From JANNWF01 sp052390415 (GTDB lineage Bacteria > Pseudomonadota > Gammaproteobacteria > Xanthomonadales > Xanthomonadaceae): 64,000 bases of DNA. Position 1 is the first letter of the stretch; each line of letters starts with the position of its first letter. The notes under the pieces were generated by a model that saw nothing but the letters and a program-made list of their open reading frames with translations, made no database searches and was not told where the DNA came from. Position numbers and translations under genes: made by a program. The DNA lies in assembly GCA_052390415.1 (NCBI GenBank), contig JBQTGY010000094.1, positions 1 to 64,000 on the forward strand, read 5' to 3'. Shown here one piece after another: positions 1-7,218 of the stretch.

Positions 1-124
1 AATCAGCGGTTGCCAAGACCCCGAAAACACCCTGAAACTGAGCCCCGTTCGAGACCCGTTTTCCGGGGCCCGCAAGTGGCTCCATTAAGCCGATCTTGGG
101 TGGCTCCAATAGGGCGGTCGGTGA
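1..124. mobile_element. Possible terminus of an IS21-like insertion sequence
   Basis: Two near-identical copies of GTGGCTCCA followed by TTAAG or ATAGG occur at about 75-89 and 111-124, and the stretch ends in a TGACA-like end near 124. Repeated short motifs next to a TG/CA end are typical of IS21-family termini. No transposase is in the window; it would lie to the left. This is pattern resemblance only. Confidence 0.25.
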
Positions 125-566
125 CAGTCAGCGAGAAGAAGTGCAAAGCCCTTGTCGTGGGCAAGCGGAACGCGAGCAATCTCACGGTCGGCGGAGTCGG
201 TATAGAAGGAAGTCGCGGCAGCTGCTGCGTATGTGTTTCTTGTGTTCAATGATTTTCCTTGTGGGCACGCCAAAGCCGCCCGATCAGCGCTGGGGCTGAT
301 AGGCAGTCGGGTGTGGTTCTCAGTTGATCCTCCGACGACTGTCAGAGGTGTTGGGGCACAGACAAGCGCGGGTTGCTTTCCCGCAGTTCACGTCATCGCC
401 GGAGGCCCGCGGACCTCCAGCACATCAGTTTCGTTTTTTCTGTAGAGGGGGGACGACTGTCGCCAGTGAGAAGCGCGGTCCAGCTTTGCTGCTATAGGGC
501 TTCGCTACTCGCCCTCTGAAGAAGACCGCAGCAGAGATAGCCCGTAAGGCTCGGGCAATGCGTGTG
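125..566. other. Low-coding stretch with a possible gene fragment
   Basis: No convincing complete gene is present. On the minus strand an open frame from a TTG near 249, preceded by AAGGA, runs to about 125 and has natural-looking composition (it includes SFYTDSADREIARV), then enters the putative IS end. It may be the 5' remnant of a gene cut by that insertion. The rest, 250-566, shows only short overlapping frames. Confidence 0.3.
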
Positions 567-716
567 CTACGTGAGGTCTCTCGGGATCGGTTCAACGATC
601 CAATCACGATGCGCAGGGTTCGGATGCCATGACCAGTAGACAGACCAGCCAAGCGCTTGCGCGTGCATAAAACCGCGAGTCAATTCGAGCGTCCCACGTC
701 CAATCTCAATGCGCAT
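567..716 (-). CDS. Small hypothetical protein, 49 aa
   Basis: The start ATG at 716 is preceded by a strong AGGAGG ribosome binding site with 6 bases between, which supports this start over a longer frame beginning upstream. The product is Trp-rich and ordered-looking (MRIEIGRGTLELTRG near the start, WSVYWSWHPNP in the middle, IVEPIPRDLT at the end) and lacks membrane segments. I do not recognise the family. It lies inside the integrative element and is the type of short cytoplasmic protein common in phage-like elements. Coding status rests on the ribosome binding site and composition. Confidence 0.45.
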   Translation of the reverse strand: MRIEIGRGTLELTRGFMHAQALGWSVYWSWHPNPAHRDWIVEPIPRDLT

Positions 717-1111
717 TCTCTGCCTCCTACAGTGTTGCCCATCAGTGGGCGGGTGCATCCTATGTCATTGAAAAGAATACTATTGTCCCCCTTCCACGAT
801 TGTGGACAGTCGACCCGGCACGGGGGGAACCGTTGTGGAACTCAGATCATTAGATGCCCTGACGAATTTCTGCGCCAAACATTCCGGACTCTGCCGGGTA
901 GGCGGCAACCTGCTGGACCCTTGGGGCATCGTCAGGCCCGCTACAGCCCGCCAGTCTGCTGGGCGGACGAAGGGCGCATGATCGCCAGTGATCGCCTCTG
1001 GCGAGGCCCTGCGCGGCTCACGGGGTGAATCATTGATTCAGTGCCGCAGCTGACTCAGCCCCACAGTTAAGTTGGGTCGGGCTGGGTCTCCGCCGGGCAC
1101 GCGGGGGACGG
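717..1111. other. Intergenic stretch without a supportable gene
   Basis: About 395 bases with only short frames of unnatural composition. A 15-base palindrome of 7-base arms around one central base lies at 1026-1040 (TGAATCATTGATTCA), which could be an operator. The stretch lies downstream of the ParB-like gene on the minus strand and upstream of the small gene ending at 567. Confidence 0.4.
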
Positions 1112-1987
1112 TTAGAAATCGCTGGGGCCATGCATCGTTTTCAGCATATCGTCCACAGCCTGACGCTCTTCTCGTCTCTCGTCGGAGTTGTCCTCTGCAT
1201 TGAACCGCCGGAGCATTCGAGCCGCCTCTAATATTCCCAAGTCCACGACCACTTTACGCAGTCGCGCTGCGGCTCTTTCCCGTCGCTTCTCGTCGCGGTG
1301 TTTTATTGCAGCGCCCTTCCCAAGTCGGGCGTCGACTTCCGCATCCATCAAGCGAAGGTGCTTCGTGTTGACACGCTGGAAGTAGGGCCACGGAAGACCG
1401 GCAACTAGATGGCCTTCGTACTCCTTTGGGTCGCAAGCTCGCGCTTGTTTCTTCATCCGTCCGGCGCTGGCTTGGGCAACACCAAAGTTCTTCTCCAACA
1501 CTCGCTGGGAAGGCAGGGGAGCGTCGGGGCGCTTGCCCCATTCCAGCAGGCTCCCGAGATACCGCCAAAGCGCTTCGCGTTGCTGGCCGGCCTCCATGGG
1601 AAACCTACGGACCTTCTCCACGTTGCAGAGTGTTGAAGCCCTCAGTGCGTCTACCCGCGATACCGGCAGCACCCGTGCTCGAATGGTGGGCAGCTCTTTG
1701 CTGCGGTGAGCCTGTAGCCGGTGGTGGCCGTCGATCACGAAAAGGTCATCGCCAAGGTCATCGCCGATGCGCGCCACTAAGATCGGGTCCAGCTCGGTCC
1801 CGGCATCCATGAGTTGTCGAAGGCTCAACACGTGTTTGACTGAGTCGTTCCTCCACGGTGCCCGGCGGTCATAGGAGAGGCATTCCGGTGCCCGTGGTTG
1901 GAAGGCCGGGGATGTCTTGATGCTCTTGATCGGAAGGGCTTGCGGTTCCTGCGTTTGCCAAGCGGCTAACAGTTCCAATGTCTTCAT
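1112..1987 (-). CDS. ParB/Srx-fold domain protein
   Basis: A 291-residue protein with the ParB/sulfiredoxin-like signature FVIDGHHRLQAHR at about residues 83-95, preceded by an extended strand carrying LDPILVARI, the layout of the ParB N-terminal nucleotide-binding or nuclease domain. The remainder is helical and basic, consistent with DNA binding. No partner ParA is present nearby. Stand-alone ParB-like proteins of this sort are frequent on phages and integrative elements, in regulation, partition or nuclease roles; the sequence does not say which. A short gene ends 9 bases upstream and is probably co-transcribed. Confidence 0.7.
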   Translation of the reverse strand: MKTLELLAAWQTQEPQALPIKSIKTSPAFQPRAPECLSYDRRAPWRNDSVKHVLSLRQLMDAGTELDPILVARIGDDLGDDLFVIDGHHRLQAHRSKELPTIRARVLPVSRVDALRASTLCNVEKVRRFPMEAGQQREALWRYLGSLLEWGKRPDAPLPSQRVLEKNFGVAQASAGRMKKQARACDPKEYEGHLVAGLPWPYFQRVNTKHLRLMDAEVDARLGKGAAIKHRDEKRRERAAARLRKVVVDLGILEAARMLRRFNAEDNSDERREERQAVDDMLKTMHGPSDF

Positions 1988-1996
1988 TGGTGGCGG

Positions 1997-2143
1997 CTAC
2001 TCGGGCTGCGGGTGCGACAGGATCAGCGCTCGCAATACCTGGGCATTGGTCAGGCTGCGCCGATGGATTCGCTCAAGCTGTCGCTGCCAATCCTTGAAGC
2101 GGTCAAAGGTGTCTATATCGAAAGTAACTTGACGGTGGACCAG
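1997..2143 (-). CDS. Short helical ORF upstream of the ParB-like gene
   Basis: A frame ending 9 bases before the ParB-like start encodes about 48 residues including VTFDIDTFDRFKDWQRQLER and NAQVLRALILSHP, with the strand-helix-helix feel of a ribbon-helix-helix DNA-binding protein. The start is a problem. An in-frame ATG at 2164 is followed after four codons by TGA at 2150-2152, and the only initiation downstream is a CTG at 2143 after GAGG. Either CTG is used or this is a damaged gene. Family assignment is an inference. Confidence 0.4.
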   Translation of the reverse strand: MVHRQVTFDIDTFDRFKDWQRQLERIHRRSLTNAQVLRALILSHPQPE

Positions 2144-2519
2144 TGGGCCTCATTCGGTGGGCATGGTGACCGCGTCAGGTGAGGGTGCTGCTTTGATCAA
2201 GTGTTTTCCTTTGTCCAGTTGCAGAAATGAAAAACCCGGCACGATGGCCGGGTCTCGATTGGAACGCAGGGGCACGCCGGGCGGTTCCCAGAAGCTTGGG
2301 TTCCGTCGGGAACGTCGGGAACGTCTCTCCTGCTATGGGGGGACTATTCACGAACGTCTTCAAACGGGGACTTATCTCCCGTGCTCGCGTCTGCGCTATC
2401 TGGCTTCCGCCGGTGTCTGACAGCGTGGGGTCCGGGGGCGACACATCGACAATCTAGGATTTTCGGTCGGCCGATGATTGTCGGAGAATGGCCGGTCGCA
2501 GAAGGCGGAGACTCCAATT
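2144..2519. other. Intergenic stretch with direct repeats
   Basis: About 375 bases with no convincing gene. It includes a terminator-like hairpin facing left (2230-2253) and a tandem GTCGGGAAC repeat at about 2306-2326. Overlapping short frames on both strands are Arg/Pro-rich and lack ribosome binding sites. It probably carries the promoters for the DUF4238 gene to the right and the ParB-like pair to the left. Confidence 0.4.
2230..2253 (-). terminator. Intrinsic terminator-like hairpin
   Basis: On the minus strand a 7-base GC-rich stem (ACCCGGC with GCCGGGT, plus-strand arms 2234-2240 and 2247-2253) with a 6-base loop is followed by a run of five U. No supportable minus-strand gene lies immediately upstream, so which transcript it ends is unclear. 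It may insulate the ParB-like operon. Confidence 0.5.
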
Positions 2520-3419
2520 GTGAACTCTGAAGCGCCTAGCACGGGTGCAAATAGACCTGTGCAACAGCACTGGGTGCCCAAGGTCTACCTAAAGCATTTT
2601 GCGACCCGAGAGACTGTCGGGAAGCCCCATCCCAAGGTGTGGGTCTGGGACGTGGCAACCGCTCGCACTAGAGGCGGCCCGACCCGTGTCGATGCGATAT
2701 GCCGCCGACGACTTCTCCACACTCCTAAGCTCACCGATGGCACGCTGGATTGGTCGATGGAAGAAGACCTCGGCAAATCCGAAACTCTAGCGGGAGGCAT
2801 CTGGCCGGAATTGCTTACCTCTGAGTCCCCCCTATCTGACCCGAGTGTCAGGAGCTTCCTCGCTCACTTCATCGCGATGATGCATCTGCGCAACATCTGG
2901 ATGTTCGACACCATGCATCGCGGGGTGAATCTTGCCCGACAACTCTACGGCTCTCCCGTGTTGGACCCTGCTGGCGGCATGCTTGATGTCGAGTGTGCGG
3001 AGAACTTCGCAAAAGGCTCATTCGTCCGCATGATTCGGGACGGAGGGGTTGAGCGAATCGCTTCGCAGCTTTTGAAGAAGCGTTGGGTCATTCTGAAATT
3101 TCCAGACCGGGTACTAGCGACAGGTGATCGGCCAGTGCTTTTCCACGTGGAAGGTAATCTCGTGCGCGGTCCTTCGGAGCGGGCGGGCGTGTACTTTCCC
3201 CTTAGCGCAGATCGTTTGCTCCTTATGGACCTCCGAACTGACGACCCCGCCAACATTTGTTGTGACGGACCCCCGAGCATTGTCCTGCTGGTGAACACGC
3301 TCACGACACTTAACGCGATGCGCGTTGTCGTCGGGGCGCTCCCATTGAGCGAATTGCCGACTTTGGCACTCAGCAGCCTGCAAGATCGTGCTGGTAAGCC
3401 GCTGGTTCGATCCAAGTGA
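2520..3419 (+). CDS. DUF4238 family protein
   Basis: The product carries the DUF4238 N-terminal hallmark QQHWVPKVYLKHF, followed by VWVWD and a helical body typical of this roughly 300-residue family. Function is unknown. Family members are scattered over accessory regions and prophages, which fits the position beside an integrase. I chose the GTG at 2520 because it has GGCGGAG nine bases upstream; a TTG at 2478 would add 14 residues without a visible ribosome binding site. It runs convergently towards the integrase, with 26 bases between stops. Role in host defence is possible but not shown by the sequence. Confidence 0.7.
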   Translation: MNSEAPSTGANRPVQQHWVPKVYLKHFATRETVGKPHPKVWVWDVATARTRGGPTRVDAICRRRLLHTPKLTDGTLDWSMEEDLGKSETLAGGIWPELLTSESPLSDPSVRSFLAHFIAMMHLRNIWMFDTMHRGVNLARQLYGSPVLDPAGGMLDVECAENFAKGSFVRMIRDGGVERIASQLLKKRWVILKFPDRVLATGDRPVLFHVEGNLVRGPSERAGVYFPLSADRLLLMDLRTDDPANICCDGPPSIVLLVNTLTTLNAMRVVVGALPLSELPTLALSSLQDRAGKPLVRSK

Positions 3420-3445
3420 CCGCCGCGCCCGGCACGCCTCAGAAG

Positions 3446-4735
3446 CTAGGTGGTGCATTCTGGGTCAGCTGTTTGAGCTTCCCGAGATTCGAACCGCTGC
3501 CCCTTGATAAGCTTGTCTGCATCGGGCTTTCCTTCGCGCAAGGTGTCAAGGTAGTCAGCCCACTTATTCATCATCTGCCGGCGTTGCTCAAGGTAGGACG
3601 AACGATGGTAGGCGGCTCTGACCTCATTCTTTTCCTTGTGCGCCATTTGCCTTTCGATCACGTCATGGTCAAACCCAAGCTCGTTCAATCGCGTGCTCGC
3701 CATTGACCGGTAGCCATGTGAAGTCATGGTGTGCTTGTCGAATCCCATGGATCGCAACGCGGCGTTGATCGTGTTCTCTGACAGCGGCTTCTTGGCGTTG
3801 GTCAGGCAGGGGAACACCAGCTTGCCGCGTCCTGTGAGCTTGCGCAGTTCGGACAGGATCGCGACGGCTTGCGGGGCCAGCGGTATCCAATGGTCAGGAT
3901 GCGTAAGCCTGTGTTCCCTTTTCATTCGTTCGCCGGGGACGGTCCATTCGTTGGTTTCAAAGTTGAACTCATCCCATCTCGCGTATCGCAGCTCTTTAGG
4001 CCGCAGAAAGGTCAGTGCCATCAACTTCATGGCAGCCACCGTGGCAGGTTGACCGCCATAGCCATCAACCTTGCGCAGCAAAGCCCCAATCATCTGCGGG
4101 TCAGTGATCGCAGAGTGGGAACGCACGACAGGTCGCGGCAAGAAGCCGGTGGTGAGTAGTACCGGATTGGTGGTGACCAATCGAGCGCCGAGCGCAAAGT
4201 TGAAGACGCTGGAGCATCGCTCGCGCACTCGCCGGGCAGTTTCGAGAGTTCCAGCGTTTTGAAGTTTAGCCAGCAGTTCCTTGACGTGGATATCGTTGAC
4301 CGTTGCCACTGGCTTTGATCCAAACGCCTTGAACGCGTGACCTAACAGCCACTCATCTTTCGTCCGGGTTGCAGGTGCCTTGTCGCAGCGATGCTTAGCC
4401 ATCCACTCACGCCCAACCCCTTCAAAGGTATTGGCCGATGCTTCGCGCTGGGCGAGCTTGGCGTCACGGCGACTCTCAGCTGGATTGATGCCAGAGCGCA
4501 GCAGTGATGACAGCTTGCTGTGCTTGTCTCTGGCTTCCTGCAATGAAACGGCGGGGAAGGGACCAACGCTGACCATCGTTGGCTTGTCGAGCCATCGATA
4601 GCGATAGCGCCAATGCTTGCTGCCATTGGGCTGAACTTCAATGCAAAGACCGTTGCCGTCCGCCTTGCGATACGTCTTGATCGCTGGTTTAAGTGCTTGA
4701 ATTCCCTTGACTGTGAGTGGCACTGTCGGTGGCAT
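3446..4735 (-). CDS. int: P4-type tyrosine integrase
   Basis: A 429-residue site-specific recombinase. Residues 1-90 form the DUF4102 arm-DNA-binding domain (DGNGLCIEVQPNGSKHWRYR). Residues about 103-190 are the SAM-like core-binding domain. The catalytic domain has R245 (TFLRPKELR), H340xxR343 (TSHGYRS), H366 (QMAHKE) and nucleophile Y376 (AAYHRS), so it appears intact. The ATG at 4735 fits family length; an upstream frame extends 15 codons without merit. It is transcribed away from tRNA-Leu, 200 bases off, and repeats resembling arm sites lie in between. It should excise and integrate the element at that tRNA. Confidence 0.93.
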   Translation of the reverse strand: MPPTVPLTVKGIQALKPAIKTYRKADGNGLCIEVQPNGSKHWRYRYRWLDKPTMVSVGPFPAVSLQEARDKHSKLSSLLRSGINPAESRRDAKLAQREASANTFEGVGREWMAKHRCDKAPATRTKDEWLLGHAFKAFGSKPVATVNDIHVKELLAKLQNAGTLETARRVRERCSSVFNFALGARLVTTNPVLLTTGFLPRPVVRSHSAITDPQMIGALLRKVDGYGGQPATVAAMKLMALTFLRPKELRYARWDEFNFETNEWTVPGERMKREHRLTHPDHWIPLAPQAVAILSELRKLTGRGKLVFPCLTNAKKPLSENTINAALRSMGFDKHTMTSHGYRSMASTRLNELGFDHDVIERQMAHKEKNEVRAAYHRSSYLEQRRQMMNKWADYLDTLREGKPDADKLIKGQRFESREAQTADPECTT

Positions 4736-4736
4736 T

Positions 4737-4822
4737 GTGAGTAGACCTTTTGGGCATGCGCGGCGATTTCGCCTCCACAAAATACCCCATCGGGGTAAGG
4801 TCTACTCACTTTCCTACTCACA
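4737..4822. repeat. Inverted and direct CTACTCAC repeats at the integrase promoter
   Basis: A perfect 13-base inverted repeat (GTGAGTAGACCTT at 4737-4749, its complement at 4797-4809) flanks 47 bases just upstream of int. A third half, CCTACTCACA at 4813-4822, repeats the right arm in direct orientation 12 bases further on. The arrangement resembles integrase arm-type sites, which can also autoregulate int. It lies between int and the tRNA attachment site, as expected. Confidence 0.6.
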
Positions 4823-4935
4823 GATGATGCCGGATGTTGCTAACAATCCTTGCATCTCCTAGGACGCTTTATCTAGGTAAGTCCTTGAATTTACTACCTA
4901 AATAAGCGCTCCTAACCCGTCTCTGGAAACCCCAG

Positions 4936-5022
4936 TGGTGCCGAAGGGGGGACTCGAACCCCCACGCTTTTAAGGGCGGCGGATTTTGAGTCCGCTGCGT
5001 CTACCGATTCCGCCACTTCGGC
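4936..5022 (-). tRNA. tRNA-Leu(CAA)
   Basis: A complete 87-base class II tRNA on the minus strand with 5' GCCGAAG paired to CTTCGGC, the anticodon stem GCGGA/TCCGC around loop CTCAAAA (anticodon CAA), a long variable arm, the T-arm GGTTCGAGTCC and an encoded CCA. Its 3' end faces the integrase, so it is the likely attachment site of the element on the left. Integration leaves the tRNA intact. Confidence 0.95.
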
Positions 5023-5149
5023 GACAGGGCGCGCAGTATACGGGAACCGGGGCCGAGTACGAACACTCAATTGCAGATCACCGCGCCTCCGCGTGCAACT
5101 GTTGCCTTTTCGCGTGGTCCATGCATACCCCTGAGATAGCCTTGTTGGC

Positions 5150-6721
5150 ATGCCGTTTTCTCGCGTTTTTGTGTTCCTGTGGCTGGCCTTGCTGGTCGAT
5201 AGCGCTGCTGCCAGGCTGCACTATTCGGCCCAATTGGCTGTCGATGCGCGGCGGCTGTTCGTTTCGCTGTGCACCGATGAGCCGCTGACTGCGGGCATGC
5301 TGGTAAGCGCGCGCAGCGATGCAGCGGAGTACCTGAGTGACCTCGCGGGCGATGGTGCTTCGCCACCGCAACTGACCCGTCACGGCATCCAACATGCAGT
5401 GGTGGCGGCTGGTGAATGTCTCCGTTACACGGTCGATGTGTATGCGGCGGCACAGTCGGATGGCTATCAATTGAGCTGGCGTGCTGGCGAATACGTGATG
5501 GTGCCGATGCAACTGTGGCTTTGGCGGCCGCAACGGATTCCGCCGAACAGTTCGTTGCAGATGAGGTTGCCTCAAGGCTGGAATGCGTCGCTGCCGTTCG
5601 CTGGTGATGGTTTGCGCTATCAGCTCGTGCACACGCCCGCCGATTGGGACGCGACAACGGTGTTCGGTCGCCTGCGTGAGCATCGCATTGCCGTGGTCGG
5701 TGGCGAATTGCGGGTGGCAGTACTGCCGCCGGCGGTTGCCGAGCAGCGTCGACGTCTGCACGCATGGGCAGAGCAAAATGCGCAAACGCTGTTGGCTGGC
5801 AGTGGACGCTTGCCGCTGACCAGCGTGCAGGTCGTGGTGGTGCCCTTGCCGGGCGTGGCAACTGCGGTGCCGTGGGGACAAGTGACGCGTGGCGGTGGCA
5901 GCGCGCTCAAGCTGTTCGTTGGTTTGGACGCCAGCGAAGAAGCGCTGCGTGATGACTGGACGTTGGCGCACGAGTTGTCCCACCTTTTGCATCCCTACCT
6001 GCGCACGCGTGGGCGGTGGCTGAGCGAGGGCCTCGCCAGCTATTACCAGAACGTGCTGCGCGCGCGTAGCGGGGCGCTCACCCCTCAGCAAGCCTGGAAC
6101 AAACTGGACGCAGGCTTTGCGCGTGGACGTGCGGAACCCAACCAACGTAAACAATCGTTATCGGCAGCCGCGTTGAGCAGCTATCGCAGCACCATGCGGG
6201 TGTATTGGAGCGGCGCCGCCTTCTGGCTGGAGGCCGAACTGGCCTTACGCCAGCGCAGTGGCACCGACTTGGCCGAAGCACTGGACGTATTCGCGCGCCG
6301 CCATCTGCCGTCAGACCGGCAATGGCAGCCGGAGCGCTTTGTAGCCGAGCTGGATGCCATTGCGGGGATGGACGTGTTTGTGCCGCTGTTTGATCGTTAC
6401 CAGCGGGGCACGGATTTCCCGGCGCTTGCAGCCACCTACCGTCAGTTGGGACTGGGCGAAGACGTGGGTCGAATGGCGCTGAATGATGCGGCACCAGCCG
6501 CGCGAATTCGCGACGCGATCATGCAGCGATCAAGTGCACTCGGGCCGCTGGCGAAGTTGAGCGCTGATGGCGACGAACTAAAGGCATCGAGTCCAGATGC
6601 GCGACCAGTCAGGTGGCGGCATCGACGCCCAATTGGCGCACTTGCCGCTGGTACCAGCCGTCAGCCGTCGGCTGAAACACCGAGCAACAACTCATCGCAC
6701 CACGATAGATGTGCAAAGTGA
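5150..6721 (+). CDS. Secreted HExxH metalloprotease, M61/M1-like
   Basis: A 523-residue protein starting with a clear signal peptide (residues 1-21, ending VDSAAA). The zinc site HELSH is at 274-278 and the third ligand is probably E293 in WLSEGLASYYQ, as in gluzincin peptidases, so it is likely an exported metallopeptidase of the M61/M1-like group. The N-terminal half is a beta-rich domain without recognised catalytic residues. Substrate is unknown. The last 38 codons lie antisense to the cysteine dioxygenase gene, and that tail looks low in natural character (RHRRPIGALAAG), so a downstream frameshift or lost stop is possible. Confidence 0.75.
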   Translation: MPFSRVFVFLWLALLVDSAAARLHYSAQLAVDARRLFVSLCTDEPLTAGMLVSARSDAAEYLSDLAGDGASPPQLTRHGIQHAVVAAGECLRYTVDVYAAAQSDGYQLSWRAGEYVMVPMQLWLWRPQRIPPNSSLQMRLPQGWNASLPFAGDGLRYQLVHTPADWDATTVFGRLREHRIAVVGGELRVAVLPPAVAEQRRRLHAWAEQNAQTLLAGSGRLPLTSVQVVVVPLPGVATAVPWGQVTRGGGSALKLFVGLDASEEALRDDWTLAHELSHLLHPYLRTRGRWLSEGLASYYQNVLRARSGALTPQQAWNKLDAGFARGRAEPNQRKQSLSAAALSSYRSTMRVYWSGAAFWLEAELALRQRSGTDLAEALDVFARRHLPSDRQWQPERFVAELDAIAGMDVFVPLFDRYQRGTDFPALAATYRQLGLGEDVGRMALNDAAPAARIRDAIMQRSSALGPLAKLSADGDELKASSPDARPVRWRHRRPIGALAAGTSRQPSAETPSNNSSHHDRCAK

Positions 6722-7187
6722 CAGACACGCCATCGCCACTTGGGTTGCGAATGGTGTGGTATTCGTGCGGTGGAATCAGGCTGCCTGCCGATCCCGCGCC
6801 CGCTTGCATGGTGCCAACGGGATGGAATCGACAGCGTTCCCCGTCCGATTCGGCCATCTCGTACTGGGTGATTTCCAAAGCACCCTGGAACACGCCCTCC
6901 ACACACCACATGCCCGAGTGGTCGTGGATCAAGGTGCCTTGGCCAGGCCCCCAGGTCATCGCGATCACGCTGTAGCCGTGCTCCTCACTGCGATGCAGCT
7001 CGCGCCGCGCGTAACGGTCGGCGAGTGGCTCGAAAATACAGGCGGGCAGGGTGACGTCGTGCTGGCGAATGATTCGACACAGCGCGTTGCGCAGACAGTC
7101 GGTGATGGCGTGTTCGCAGTCCTGTTTGACCGCGCTGTCGATGGTGTCGATCAACAGCTGGGCACCGGGGAAGGAGTTGGCCTGCAT
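6609..7187 (-). CDS. Cysteine dioxygenase family protein
   Basis: A 192-residue cupin thiol dioxygenase expected to oxidise cysteine to cysteine sulfinate using Fe(II). Ligands H88 and H90 (TLIHDHSG) and H144 (HEYHTIR) align with the three-His site. C95 and Y161 sit at the spacing of the Cys93-Tyr157 crosslink pair of mammalian CDO, and an Arg cluster at 60-62 could bind the carboxylate. A related thiol such as 3-mercaptopropionate cannot be excluded. It is 31 bases upstream of the MetX-family gene's stop on the same strand, so a sulfur-metabolism pairing is plausible. Its 3' end overlaps the convergent protease gene by 113 bases. Confidence 0.82.
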   Translation of the reverse strand: MQANSFPGAQLLIDTIDSAVKQDCEHAITDCLRNALCRIIRQHDVTLPACIFEPLADRYARRELHRSEEHGYSVIAMTWGPGQGTLIHDHSGMWCVEGVFQGALEITQYEMAESDGERCRFHPVGTMQAGAGSAGSLIPPHEYHTIRNPSGDGVSVTLHIYRGAMSCCSVFQPTADGWYQRQVRQLGVDAAT

Positions 7188-7218
7188 GGCGGCAGCGTCA
7201 AGATGAGGTGACGGTATT

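Larger units (their letters stand above)
1..4935. mobile_element. Right part of an integrative element beside tRNA-Leu
   Basis: The stretch holds a tyrosine integrase, a ParB-like protein, a DUF4238 protein and several small ORFs without recognisable families, at low coding density unlike the rest of the window. The integrase lies next to the 3' end of an intact tRNA-Leu, the usual attachment site for P4-type integrases. I searched by eye for a second copy of the tRNA 3' end within 1-3446 and found none, so the left end is probably outside the window. That this is one element is an inference from the integrase-tRNA arrangement. Confidence 0.65.

Noticed and set aside
657..1028. Open frame of about 120 codons on the plus strand
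   Set aside because: Composition is unnatural (His/Pro/Arg/Cys-rich), no ribosome binding site is visible, and it overlaps the better-supported small minus-strand gene ending at 567.
3475..3500. A GGTTCGAATCTCG-like motif near the integrase stop that resembles a tRNA T-arm and might mark an attachment site
   Set aside because: No acceptor or anticodon stems surround it, and it does not match the tRNA-Leu 3' end. It is inside the integrase coding sequence.
5078..6154. Long minus-strand open frame antisense to the metalloprotease
   Set aside because: It is the antisense shadow of a gene with clear signal peptide and HExxH motif; its composition is Arg/Gln/His-rich.
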